Below are positions 1 to 7,008 of a stretch of 64,000 nt of DNA, in pieces. The stretch comes from Massilia sp. IC2-477 (GTDB lineage Bacteria > Pseudomonadota > Gammaproteobacteria > Burkholderiales > Burkholderiaceae_D). The stretch is taken from contig NZ_JAJFEQ010000010.1 of assembly GCF_020707265.1 (NCBI RefSeq), positions 1-64,000 of the forward strand, in the 5' to 3' direction. The number at the start of each line of letters is the position of its first letter. The stretch's first letter is position 1. A program made the position numbers and the translations under genes. A model generated the notes under the pieces. The model searched no databases, was not told where the DNA came from, and saw nothing but the letters and a program-made list of their open reading frames with translations.

Positions 1-82
1 CGATCCCACGATACCCAATAGAGCTGTCGGCTAGATAGTCTTGGACAACCGCGAGCTTGAATTGCTCGCTGTACTTGGTCAT
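1..82 (-). CDS. IS3-type transposase OrfA, N-terminal fragment
   Basis: The 27 visible codons begin MTKYSEQFKLAVVQDYLADS and continue SIGYRGI. This is the start of a helix-turn-helix OrfA protein of IS3 elements, which binds the terminal repeats and is normally fused to OrfB (DDE integrase) by programmed frameshifting. The ATG is at 80-82. The gene is truncated by the window edge, so nothing can be said about whether the transposase is intact. Confidence 0.7.
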   Translation of the reverse strand, partial: MTKYSEQFKLAVVQDYLADSSIGYRGI

Positions 83-121
83 GAAAAAACCCCAAAAGTT
101 GTGTCCAACTTTTGGGGGTCA
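1..121 (-). mobile_element. End of an IS3-family insertion sequence (cut by window edge)
   Basis: The left edge of the window lies inside an insertion sequence. Its terminal inverted repeat is at 101-121, reading TGACCCCCAAAAGTTGGACA on the minus strand, which is the end type seen in IS3/IS150-like elements. The first transposase frame starts 18 bases inside the repeat. Bases 90-117 form an 11-bp perfect hairpin (CCCCAAAAGTT / AACTTTTGGGG) that overlaps the end, so the ATG lies just beyond a strong stem-loop. The other end and any target duplication are outside the window. Confidence 0.75.
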
Positions 122-168
122 GTTCACATCGGCGCCGTTTTTTTACGCGTGCAACAAGTGCAGAGGCA

Positions 169-657
169 TCAGGACTTCTTGTGCAGGATGGCCTTGTTGA
201 ACCAATCCTCGACCATGCGCTTCTCGTAGCGCAGGCGGTCGCCGTCGGTCAGGCGGTTGATGCGGTTCATGTAGTTCATGTCCGTCAGCCTTTCCTGGCC
301 GCTGGAGATCACCTGGCCATTGCTGGTCAGGGTGTAGCGCAGGTTCATGATCGGCCAGTCGGCGCCGCCCTTCAGCACGCGCAGGTCGCGGCCGCTGCGG
401 GTGCCCGGATATTCACGGCCCGCCAGGTCGATGTCGGTTACCTCCACCGTCAGGTCCTGCCCCGGCGGCAGCTGCTTGCCGATTTCGGCGAAGAAGGCCG
501 CCAGGTCGTCCAGCACTTCCTTGCGTTCCCACGGCGCGAACGGCAGGTCCGAGAACTTGTCGGAATCCACATAATTGACGGTCACGCCCGCCGAGGCGGC
601 GCCGGCACCCAGCGCGAGCAGGCCTGCAAGGGCCACCTTGCCAATCACCGATTTCAT
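169..657 (-). CDS. DUF3016 domain-containing periplasmic protein
   Basis: This 162-residue protein starts MKSVIGKVALAGLLALGAGA with an AxA-type site after residue 22, a clear Sec signal peptide, so the product should be periplasmic. The mature part has features of the DUF3016 family: an N-terminal VNYVDSDKFSDL segment, a central VTDIDLAG(R)EYPGTRSG..DLRV segment and a C-terminal WFNKAIL tail. The function of the family is unknown. The ATG at 657 is chosen over an earlier in-frame start at 753 because it opens the signal peptide and is preceded by a GGGA ribosome site. It stands alone, with its 3' end facing the IS end. Confidence 0.8.
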   Translation of the reverse strand: MKSVIGKVALAGLLALGAGAASAGVTVNYVDSDKFSDLPFAPWERKEVLDDLAAFFAEIGKQLPPGQDLTVEVTDIDLAGREYPGTRSGRDLRVLKGGADWPIMNLRYTLTSNGQVISSGQERLTDMNYMNRINRLTDGDRLRYEKRMVEDWFNKAILHKKS

Positions 658-817
658 TGCTTTCCCTTTCGTCGTTTCGTACTGGTTCATGTTCCGAATA
701 TACGCCCTTTGCGCCGTCTTTCCAGTGCTCCTTTGTCGAAGTTTTGTATCCAAATGTTAGGCCCCGCACACCGGTTTTCGCCGGCTCAGCCGACAATGGC
801 AAGGAGGAGGTCGCATC

Positions 818-1558
818 GTGCCCGAAGGACCATCGCTATATATCTTGAAGGAACTGGTTACCGACTTCACGGGCCAGGAAATCGTCCGCGCCGACGGCAA
901 CGTCCGCGCCATCGATCCGGCGCGCCTGGTCGGCCAGCGCATCGATGCGATCCACACCTGGGGCAAGCACCTGCTGATCGACACCGAGGAGATGGTGGTG
1001 CGGGTGCACTTCCTGCTGTTCGGCACCTACCGCATCAACGAAGGGCGCGAAGGAAAGACGCCGCGCCTGTCGCTCGAGACCGCGAACGGCGATGTGCTCA
1101 ACCTGTACGCCTGCCAGGTCAAGGAAATCGACCGCGCTACCTATGAAGCCTACGATTTCAGCGCCGACGTCATGTCGGACGCCTGGGATCCGAAAAAGGC
1201 GCGCAAGAAGCTGCGCGCCAATCCCGAGATGCTGGCCTGCGACGCCCTGCTCGACCAGGACATCTTTTCCGGGGTCGGCAACATCATCAAGAACGAAGTG
1301 CTGTTCCGCATCCGCGTGCATCCGCTTTCGACCGTGGGCGCCCTGCCCGCTCCCAAGCTGCGCGCGCTGGTCGACGAAGCGCGTCAATACAGCTTCGATT
1401 TCCTGGAATGGAAACGGCAGTACGTGCTCAAGCAGCACTGGCTGGCCCATGCAAAGCGCATCTGCCCGCGCTGCGACATTCCCTTCAAGAAGGCGCACCT
1501 AGGCTATAGCAACCGCCGCAGCTTTTACTGCGAAAACTGCCAGAAACGCTACATTTGA
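818..1558 (+). CDS. nei: Endonuclease VIII-like DNA glycosylase (Fpg/Nei family)
   Basis: The 246-residue protein belongs to the Fpg/Nei family, which excises oxidised bases and nicks the strand by beta/delta-elimination. It starts MPEGPSLY: after Met removal, Pro2 is the catalytic nucleophile and Glu3 the proton donor. A helix-two-turn-helix region follows (CDALLDQDIFSGVGNIIKNE, about 148-167). The C-terminal zinc finger is complete (CPRCD near 218, CENC near 239, about 16 residues between). The start is GTG at 818, preceded by a very strong AAGGAGGAGG site at 801-810. The MPEGPS start favours Nei over MutM (MPELPE). It is monocistronic. Confidence 0.85.
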   Translation: MPEGPSLYILKELVTDFTGQEIVRADGNVRAIDPARLVGQRIDAIHTWGKHLLIDTEEMVVRVHFLLFGTYRINEGREGKTPRLSLETANGDVLNLYACQVKEIDRATYEAYDFSADVMSDAWDPKKARKKLRANPEMLACDALLDQDIFSGVGNIIKNEVLFRIRVHPLSTVGALPAPKLRALVDEARQYSFDFLEWKRQYVLKQHWLAHAKRICPRCDIPFKKAHLGYSNRRSFYCENCQKRYI

Positions 1559-1642
1559 GTGCGTTTGCCTCCGTTTTCCTTATCTATCTCACATAGCTTG
1601 CGGCTCTGTGACATCGTTAACCAACACTTTTAATGTTGCCTG

Positions 1643-1671
1643 TTGTTAAGGCATGATGGTCGTACTACAAT
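1643..1671 (+). promoter_or_regulatory. Predicted sigma-70 promoter of the HD-GYP regulator
   Basis: A -35 box TTGTTA (1643-1648) and a -10 box TACAAT (1666-1671) are separated by exactly 17 bases, about 80 bases upstream of the ATG at 1752. The surrounding 190 bases are AT-richer than the flanking genes and hold no gene. Confidence 0.5.
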
Positions 1672-1751
1672 CGATTTGACTTGCGGCTACTTTTTGCTCG
1701 ATTTCTGCCGCTTGATTGTGCGACTAATCAACCCACGGTAACGGTACCCCT

Positions 1752-3263
1752 ATGTCCTTCCTCTCCAACGCGGCGCCCAAGCTGGCTCCATGGAAAGTCT
1801 TGCTGGTCGACGACGAGCCGGATATCCATGACATCACCAAGCTGACCCTGTCCCGTTTCCGCCTCGACGGCCGTGCGCTGAGCTTCGTGCACGCCTACAG
1901 CGGCGAAGAAGCCAAGCAGGTATTGGCGCGCGAGAAGGACATCGCGCTGGTGTTCCTGGACGTGGTGATGGAAAGCGAGGACAGCGGCCTGGAAGTGGCG
2001 CGCTGGATGCGCCAGGACCTGGACAACCAGTTCACCCGCATCGTGCTGCGCACCGGCCAGCCGGGCCAGGCGCCGGAAGAACGCGTGATCGTCGACTACG
2101 ACATCAACGATTACAAGGAAAAGACCGAGCTCGATCGCACCAAGCTGTTCACCACCACCTTCGCCGCGCTGCGCGCCTACCGCGACATCATGAAGGTCGA
2201 GGAAGCGCGCCGCGCGCAGCAGACCTACCGCGAAGGCCTGGAGCGCGTGATCGCAGCCTCCACCCACATCTTCCAGCAGCGGAACCTGAAAGACTTCGCC
2301 AACGGCCTGCTGCAGCAGGTGGTGGCGCTGCTGCGCCTGGAGCAGAGCATGCTGCTGCGCCTGAAGGGCGCGAGCGTGATCACGGGTGAAAGCCAGTACG
2401 AAGTGCTGGCCCAGATCGGCGAGATCGAAGGCCACGAGATCGGCCCGGAACTGGTGGCCCAGCTCGACGACGCCCGCCACAACCGCATCTCGCGCCTGCA
2501 CGGCGACACCTATGTCGGCTACTTCCCGAACAGCAGCGGCAAGGCTTCGCTGCTGGTGCTGAAAGGCGTGGAAGAGATCGCGGAGATCGACGCCCAGCTG
2601 CTCGAAGTGTTCTGTTCGGGCGTGGCGATCGCCTTCGACAACATCCTGCTGACCCAGGAAATCACGGACACCCAGGCGGAACTGATCCTGCGCCTGGGCG
2701 ACGTGGTGGAATCGCGTTCCAACGAAGCCGGCAACCACGTGCGCCGCATGGCCCAGGTCTGCCACCTGCTGGCCCAGGCCTCCGGCATGCCGGAAGACGA
2801 GGTCGCGACCCTGATGCACGCAGCGCCGATGCACGACGTGGGCAAGATCGCCACGCCGGACGCGGTGCTGCTCAAGCCGGGACGCCTGACCGAGGAAGAG
2901 TGGGAAATCATGAAGCAGCACCCGACCGTGGGCCTGCAGATCCTCGACGGCTCCCAGCGCCCGATCCTGAAGGCCGCCGCCGTGATCGCCCACCAGCACC
3001 ACGAGAAGTTCGACGGCACCGGCTATCCGCAGGGCTTGAAAGGCGAGAACATCCACCCCTACGCCCGCATCGTGGCGGTGGCCGACGTGTTCGACGCCCT
3101 GAGCCACAAGCGCTGCTACAAGGACGCCTGGCCGGCCGAGCAGGTCACCGCCCACCTGCGCGAGGTGGCGGGGCATCACCTGGATCCGTATTACGTGGAT
3201 CTGCTCATCAAGAATATGGACAAGGCGCTGGAGATCAACGAGGCCTGGCCGGACTCCGACTGA
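1752..3263 (+). CDS. Response regulator with DUF3369 and HD-GYP phosphodiesterase domains
   Basis: The 503-residue cytoplasmic protein should hydrolyse cyclic di-GMP under phosphorylation control. Residues about 14-140 form a receiver domain with the acidic pair at 20-21 and phospho-acceptor Asp70 (VFLDVV). A DUF3369 sensor-like region follows (about 165-310). The C-terminal HD-GYP domain is intact: HDVGKIA with His361-Asp362, the HHEKFDGTGYP signature with GYP at 424-426, and the later ADVFDAL motif. The next gene, convergent at 3391, is a double-GAF histidine kinase and could be its partner, although the two are not co-transcribed. Confidence 0.85.
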   Translation: MSFLSNAAPKLAPWKVLLVDDEPDIHDITKLTLSRFRLDGRALSFVHAYSGEEAKQVLAREKDIALVFLDVVMESEDSGLEVARWMRQDLDNQFTRIVLRTGQPGQAPEERVIVDYDINDYKEKTELDRTKLFTTTFAALRAYRDIMKVEEARRAQQTYREGLERVIAASTHIFQQRNLKDFANGLLQQVVALLRLEQSMLLRLKGASVITGESQYEVLAQIGEIEGHEIGPELVAQLDDARHNRISRLHGDTYVGYFPNSSGKASLLVLKGVEEIAEIDAQLLEVFCSGVAIAFDNILLTQEITDTQAELILRLGDVVESRSNEAGNHVRRMAQVCHLLAQASGMPEDEVATLMHAAPMHDVGKIATPDAVLLKPGRLTEEEWEIMKQHPTVGLQILDGSQRPILKAAAVIAHQHHEKFDGTGYPQGLKGENIHPYARIVAVADVFDALSHKRCYKDAWPAEQVTAHLREVAGHHLDPYYVDLLIKNMDKALEINEAWPDSD

Positions 3264-3284
3264 TACGCCTGCGTCATCTGTACC

Positions 3285-3394
3285 GTAGGGTGGGCGGCTT
3301 CGCCGCCCACGCGGCGATAGTTATCGGTTGAGCAGTTGCATCGGCAGCTCTCGTGTCAGCTGACCGCGTGGGCGGGAAAACCCGCCCACCCTAC
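3285..3394. repeat. REP-like paired inverted repeat (GTAGGGTGGGC type)
   Basis: Two hairpins lie between convergent genes. The left unit (3285-3314) begins GTAGGGTGGGCGG and closes CCGCCCACGCGG. The right unit (3364-3394) is its inverted counterpart, CCGCGTGGGCGGG to CCCGCCCACCCTAC. Each can fold alone (stems around CTTCG and AAAA loops), and the two together form a longer inverted repeat. The right unit runs over the stop codon of the kinase gene at 3391-3393. It may act as a bidirectional terminator or be a REP/BIME-type mobile repeat. Confidence 0.75.
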
Positions 3395-5328
3395 TTCTTG
3401 AGCGACCGCGGGAACCGCAGCTGATACTGCAAGCCCTTCCCCGGCTCGCTCTCCGCCTTCACCGTCCCACTTAACGCCCCCGTCACCAGGTTGTGCAGGA
3501 TGTGCGCTCCCAGCCCGCTGCCGCCGGTGCCGCGCTTGGTGGTAAAGAACGGATCGAACAGCTTGCCCAGCGTCTCCCGGTCCATCCCCACGCCATTGTC
3601 CGCGTAGTCGAACACCACCTGCTCGCCCTCCAGCCGGGCGCGGATCGTGATGCTGCCCGCCTGCTCGCGCTCGAAGCCGTGCAGGAGCGAATTCATGATC
3701 ATGTTGGTGACGATCTGCGACACCGCGCCCGGCGAGCTGTCCAGCGCCAGGTCCTTCGGGCAGTCCACTTCGACCTTCACCTTGCGGCCCTTGAACTTCG
3801 GCTGCAGCGACAGCAGCACTTCGTTCAGGTAGCTGCACAGATTGAAGTTGCGGATGTCGCCGGATGACTGGTCCACCGCCACCTGCTTGAAGCTGCGCAC
3901 CAGGCTGGCCGCACGCTGGGTGTTGGTGGTCATGATGCGCAGCGACTGGTCGACGATGTCGAGGAAGGAGTTCAGGCTGTCCTCGGTCATCTCGCCCGCC
4001 GCCAGCTCCTCACGCGTGAGTTTCAATTCCTGCACCAAGTGGCTGGTCGCGGTCACGCAGATGCCCAACGGGGTGTTGATCTCGTGGGCCACGCCCGCCA
4101 CTAGGCCGCCCAGCGACGCCAGCTTCTCCTGGCGCACCAGTTCCGATTGCGCTTCCTGCAGCTGGTGCAGGGCTTCGTTCAGCGCCGCGTTCTGCGCTTC
4201 CAGCGTTTCCTTGGTCTTGCGGATCTTGCGGTCGGCCTGCATGCGTGCGATCGCCACCGCCACGTGGCTGGCCATGAAGGCCAGCAGGTCGAGGTCGGCC
4301 TTGGTGTAGACCACCGCCGGATCGTAGCTCTGCACCACCAGCACGCCGTAGGGCTGCTCGTGCACCAGCATCGGCGCGCCCATCCAGCTGGCGATTTCCT
4401 GGTTGCCGATCTGCTGCTTGACCAGGCCGTTGGCGGCCAGGTGGCGGAAGCTGGTGGCGTCGTGGAGCTGGGCCTGCTTGCTGGTCAAGACATAGGAACA
4501 CATGCCCTGCCCCAGCGGGAAGCGCTTGACCGGCACCTCGGCGTCCTTCTCGTCCACGAAATACGGAATGCTGATTTCCTGCGTCTCGGGATGGTAGAGG
4601 GCGATCAGGAAGTTCCTGGCCACCATCAGTTCGCCGATGATGCGGTGCAGGCTGGTGGTCAGCGCCTCGGTGTCCAGGGCCTGGGCCGACAGGCTGGCGA
4701 TCTGGTACAGCGCGTGCTGCACCTGTTCGGCGCGGCGGCGCTCGTTGACTTCCACTGCCAGCGCCGCGGTGCGTTCCTGTACCGCGCGCTCCAGCCGGTC
4801 CATGCTCTGCAGGCCTTGCAGGGCGAACGACACGTGGTGGGCGATCTGCGTGAACAGCGCCTGGTCTTCCTCGCTGTAGGTCACACCCTTCGTATAGCTC
4901 TGGATGACCATCGCGCCCAGGGCCTGGTGGTGCTGGTCGAGCAGGGGCACGCCCATCCAGTGCTCGGCGGCGCTGCCCTGGCCCCACTTCATGCCTTCGC
5001 GCTCGCGCGCGTGGAAATCGTCGGCGGTGATCATCAGCCTCTGGCGGTTCACCAGTACCCAGGCAGTGGGCGATTCTTCCGGCGCACCCAGCGTAATGCG
5101 GGTGGCGGCGCCCGGCGTCTCGTCTTCCTCGTCGACGAAGTAGACGAAACGCACCGAACCGTCTTCCTGGTCCGACAGGGCCACATAAAAGTTGGCCGCA
5201 TACATGATGCGGCCCAGGGCGCGGTGCACCGCGCCGATGAATTCGGTGATGTCGCTGCAGGTGGTCGAGAGCTGCCCGATTTCGAGCAGCATCGACTGCA
5301 CCGCTTCCAGCCTTGCCAGACGATCCAT
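3391..5328 (-). CDS. Sensor histidine kinase with two GAF domains
   Basis: The 645-residue soluble kinase has no membrane segment. Two GAF domains (about 10-180 and 205-360) share the same pattern, including the MGVPLLDQHHQALGAMVIQS / MGAPMLVHEQPYGVLVVQS pair, so they look like an internal duplication. A coiled coil (about 365-400) leads to the dimerisation helix with His415 in the GVAHEINTPLG motif. The HATPase domain shows the N box (NMIMNSLLHG), DNGVGMD and GSGLGAHI. The signal is likely a small cytoplasmic ligand. No response regulator is fused or in the same operon. The HD-GYP regulator facing it is the obvious candidate partner, which is an inference. Confidence 0.85.
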   Translation of the reverse strand: MDRLARLEAVQSMLLEIGQLSTTCSDITEFIGAVHRALGRIMYAANFYVALSDQEDGSVRFVYFVDEEDETPGAATRITLGAPEESPTAWVLVNRQRLMITADDFHAREREGMKWGQGSAAEHWMGVPLLDQHHQALGAMVIQSYTKGVTYSEEDQALFTQIAHHVSFALQGLQSMDRLERAVQERTAALAVEVNERRRAEQVQHALYQIASLSAQALDTEALTTSLHRIIGELMVARNFLIALYHPETQEISIPYFVDEKDAEVPVKRFPLGQGMCSYVLTSKQAQLHDATSFRHLAANGLVKQQIGNQEIASWMGAPMLVHEQPYGVLVVQSYDPAVVYTKADLDLLAFMASHVAVAIARMQADRKIRKTKETLEAQNAALNEALHQLQEAQSELVRQEKLASLGGLVAGVAHEINTPLGICVTATSHLVQELKLTREELAAGEMTEDSLNSFLDIVDQSLRIMTTNTQRAASLVRSFKQVAVDQSSGDIRNFNLCSYLNEVLLSLQPKFKGRKVKVEVDCPKDLALDSSPGAVSQIVTNMIMNSLLHGFEREQAGSITIRARLEGEQVVFDYADNGVGMDRETLGKLFDPFFTTKRGTGGSGLGAHILHNLVTGALSGTVKAESEPGKGLQYQLRFPRSLKK

Positions 5329-5432
5329 TACTTCCCCAAAGTAATTAAATGCATAGGGGAAATATTAACAGCTCATCCGTGGCGGCCGAAGCCTTATCTT
5401 GCAGGCTGTGGCGTCACGTTCTCACCCTGCAT

Positions 5433-5936
5433 TTACCCACGCGGGGCGCGGAAATCGTTCTCGATCCAGGCATAGGCCGAGGCCGGGGTCAGCTTGAAAC
5501 TGGCCGACACCCGCACCTTGGCCACCTGCTCGCCCATCTCGTCGGTCGCGGCCAGGATCGCGTAGGGTTCGTCGTCGTCCGGCACGACGTCGAGCGTCAC
5601 CTTCAGTTCGCCATTCTCGGTCGACACGGTCGTGTTCTTGTGCAGGATGGCGTGCAGGTGCTGCTCATGGCGGCGGATCACTTCCGAAGCCGTCTTGATC
5701 AGGGTATTGAAGGCGTTGACGTCGAGCGGCTTCGGGTTTTTCTTGTCGCGGCCCATGGTCCAGGGACCGACCAGGGCCGGTTCCGGCTCGCCGTCCTTGT
5801 ACATGGCGACGGCCCAGCCTTCGTCGTCTTCGTTCTTGATCACGCGCGCGGTCCAGCCGTTGCCCTGCCACAGGCGGGCTTCCTGGACGGGAGCATCCTC
5901 GGCGCCGTCGTGCTCGTGTTCGTCGTGCTCGTTCAT
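5433..5936 (-). CDS. Conserved hypothetical acidic protein
   Basis: A 167-residue soluble protein with a His/Asp/Glu-rich first 15 residues (EHDEHEHDGAED), followed by an alpha/beta body containing WTARVIKNEDDEGWAVAMYK and a GPWTMGRDKKNPKPLD segment. I recognise no catalytic motif, signal peptide or membrane segment. The His/Asp-rich N-terminus could bind metal, but this is speculation. The ATG at 5936 is the first codon of the frame. It probably forms its own transcript; the histidine kinase ends downstream on the same strand only after its own promoter region. Confidence 0.7.
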   Translation of the reverse strand: MNEHDEHEHDGAEDAPVQEARLWQGNGWTARVIKNEDDEGWAVAMYKDGEPEPALVGPWTMGRDKKNPKPLDVNAFNTLIKTASEVIRRHEQHLHAILHKNTTVSTENGELKVTLDVVPDDDEPYAILAATDEMGEQVAKVRVSASFKLTPASAYAWIENDFRAPRG

Positions 5937-6026
5937 GGTCGTGTTTCCTTATGCCTCAAAGCAGAGATCATAGAGGAAACCGGCCGCATCAAGAAGCCCG
6001 ATTCGGCACGGGCGCGCGAGGTTTTT

Positions 6027-6257
6027 TCAGGCGTAGCGCGGACAGCGCCAATCCGGGCCGCGCGGCGGGCGCACGGGTGGGCGTACCGGAGTCGGGCGCG
6101 GGTCGACGGCAGGAGGCGGCGCCTCCCGGTTGAAGGGATTGATGATGATCGGCGGAATGGTCGGCGGCGCCGAGGGCGGGCCTTTGGGGCCGCTGTTGGC
6201 CAATGCAGGATGCAGAACGGCCAGGTGGTCCCCCAATGGTTGGTTGACAGCGTGCAT
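6027..6257 (-). CDS. Small proline-rich hypothetical protein
   Basis: A 76-residue protein starting MHAVNQPLGDHLAVLHPALA, with a Pro/Arg-rich second half (PPTIPPIIINPFNREAPPPA, then repeated PVRPP). Proline-rich tails are common in small cell-envelope proteins, but there is no clear signal sequence. An AGGGGGAT site stands just before the ATG and supports translation. It could still be a chance frame in GC-rich DNA, so confidence is limited. Confidence 0.4.
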   Translation of the reverse strand: MHAVNQPLGDHLAVLHPALANSGPKGPPSAPPTIPPIIINPFNREAPPPAVDPRPTPVRPPVRPPRGPDWRCPRYA

Positions 6258-6519
6258 AGGATCCCCCTGCTTTCAGAACAGGCTGTCAGTATAGGAAAGG
6301 ATATGCCCAATGCAAGGGCAAATCGACCACCTTTGTTGCCTCCTGGTTGCAGGTTGCGGAATGCCACTTATCGCATCTGCACGCGGCCCGGCGCGCCAAA
6401 CATGCAGTCTGTCGCAAAGCGATGGCTTGTCTGGCGGCCTGCGCTTACAGTTCAACCATACCGAAACAAATGCGCGCAACGAAACGCGCACAACACACCC
6501 CCTAGAAGAGAGGCCTGCC

Positions 6520-6897
6520 ATGAAAAACTTTGCCAAGATCGTCATCCTGTTCCTGATTGCCCTGCTGCTGTGGGACCTGGCTGTCGACAGCTCGGACTTC
6601 ATGAACTTCAGCATCGACGGCGAGGAAGTCGGCGGCCCGCTGGGCGCCGTGCTGGGACTGCTGTTCGCAGGCGGCGGCGTGATCATCGCGGGTGTCGTGG
6701 TGCTGGTCGTGAGCGTGGTGCTGGCCGTGGTGTTCGCCGGCGTCGGCGTGATCCTGCTCGGCACCCTGGGCGTGGCGGCCGTCGCCGTCGCCCTGGCGAT
6801 CTCGCCGCTGCTGCTGCCCCTGCTGGTGCCGGTCGCGATCATCTGGTACCTGGTGGCCCGCAGCCGCAAGAGCCGCGTCGCTGCGCCTGCCGCCTGA
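6520..6897 (+). CDS. Small multi-pass membrane protein
   Basis: The 125-residue protein begins MKNFAKIVILFLIALLLWDL. It has a hydrophobic N-terminal helix, a short polar stretch (SSDFMNFSIDGEEVGG), then about three very hydrophobic Val/Ala/Leu/Gly-rich helices and a short Arg/Lys tail, so it is an inner-membrane protein of unknown role. The ATG at 6520 is chosen over a start at 6310 because it follows an AAGAGAGG site and removes a 70-residue low-quality leader. A rho-independent terminator follows. Confidence 0.7.
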   Translation: MKNFAKIVILFLIALLLWDLAVDSSDFMNFSIDGEEVGGPLGAVLGLLFAGGGVIIAGVVVLVVSVVLAVVFAGVGVILLGTLGVAAVAVALAISPLLLPLLVPVAIIWYLVARSRKSRVAAPAA

Positions 6898-6917
6898 TCC
6901 CGCAACACTTCTTCCAG

Positions 6918-6944
6918 AACGGCCGGGACTTCCCCGGCCGTTTT
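6918..6944 (+). terminator. Rho-independent terminator
   Basis: A 10-bp perfect stem (AACGGCCGGG 6918-6927 with CCCGGCCGTT 6933-6942), a 5-base loop and TTTT at 6941-6944. It lies 20 bases after the stop of the membrane protein gene and separates it from the GGDEF/EAL gene. Confidence 0.8.
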
Positions 6945-7008
6945 CACATGTGTGGCCATGCGCAACAGGTAAAATCGGCACACGACCATTCCCGGCAGGC
7001 TCCGCAGC

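Noticed and set aside
3391..5328. Hybrid kinase with a fused receiver domain
   Set aside because: The protein ends after the ATPase domain; no receiver-like Asp motif follows.
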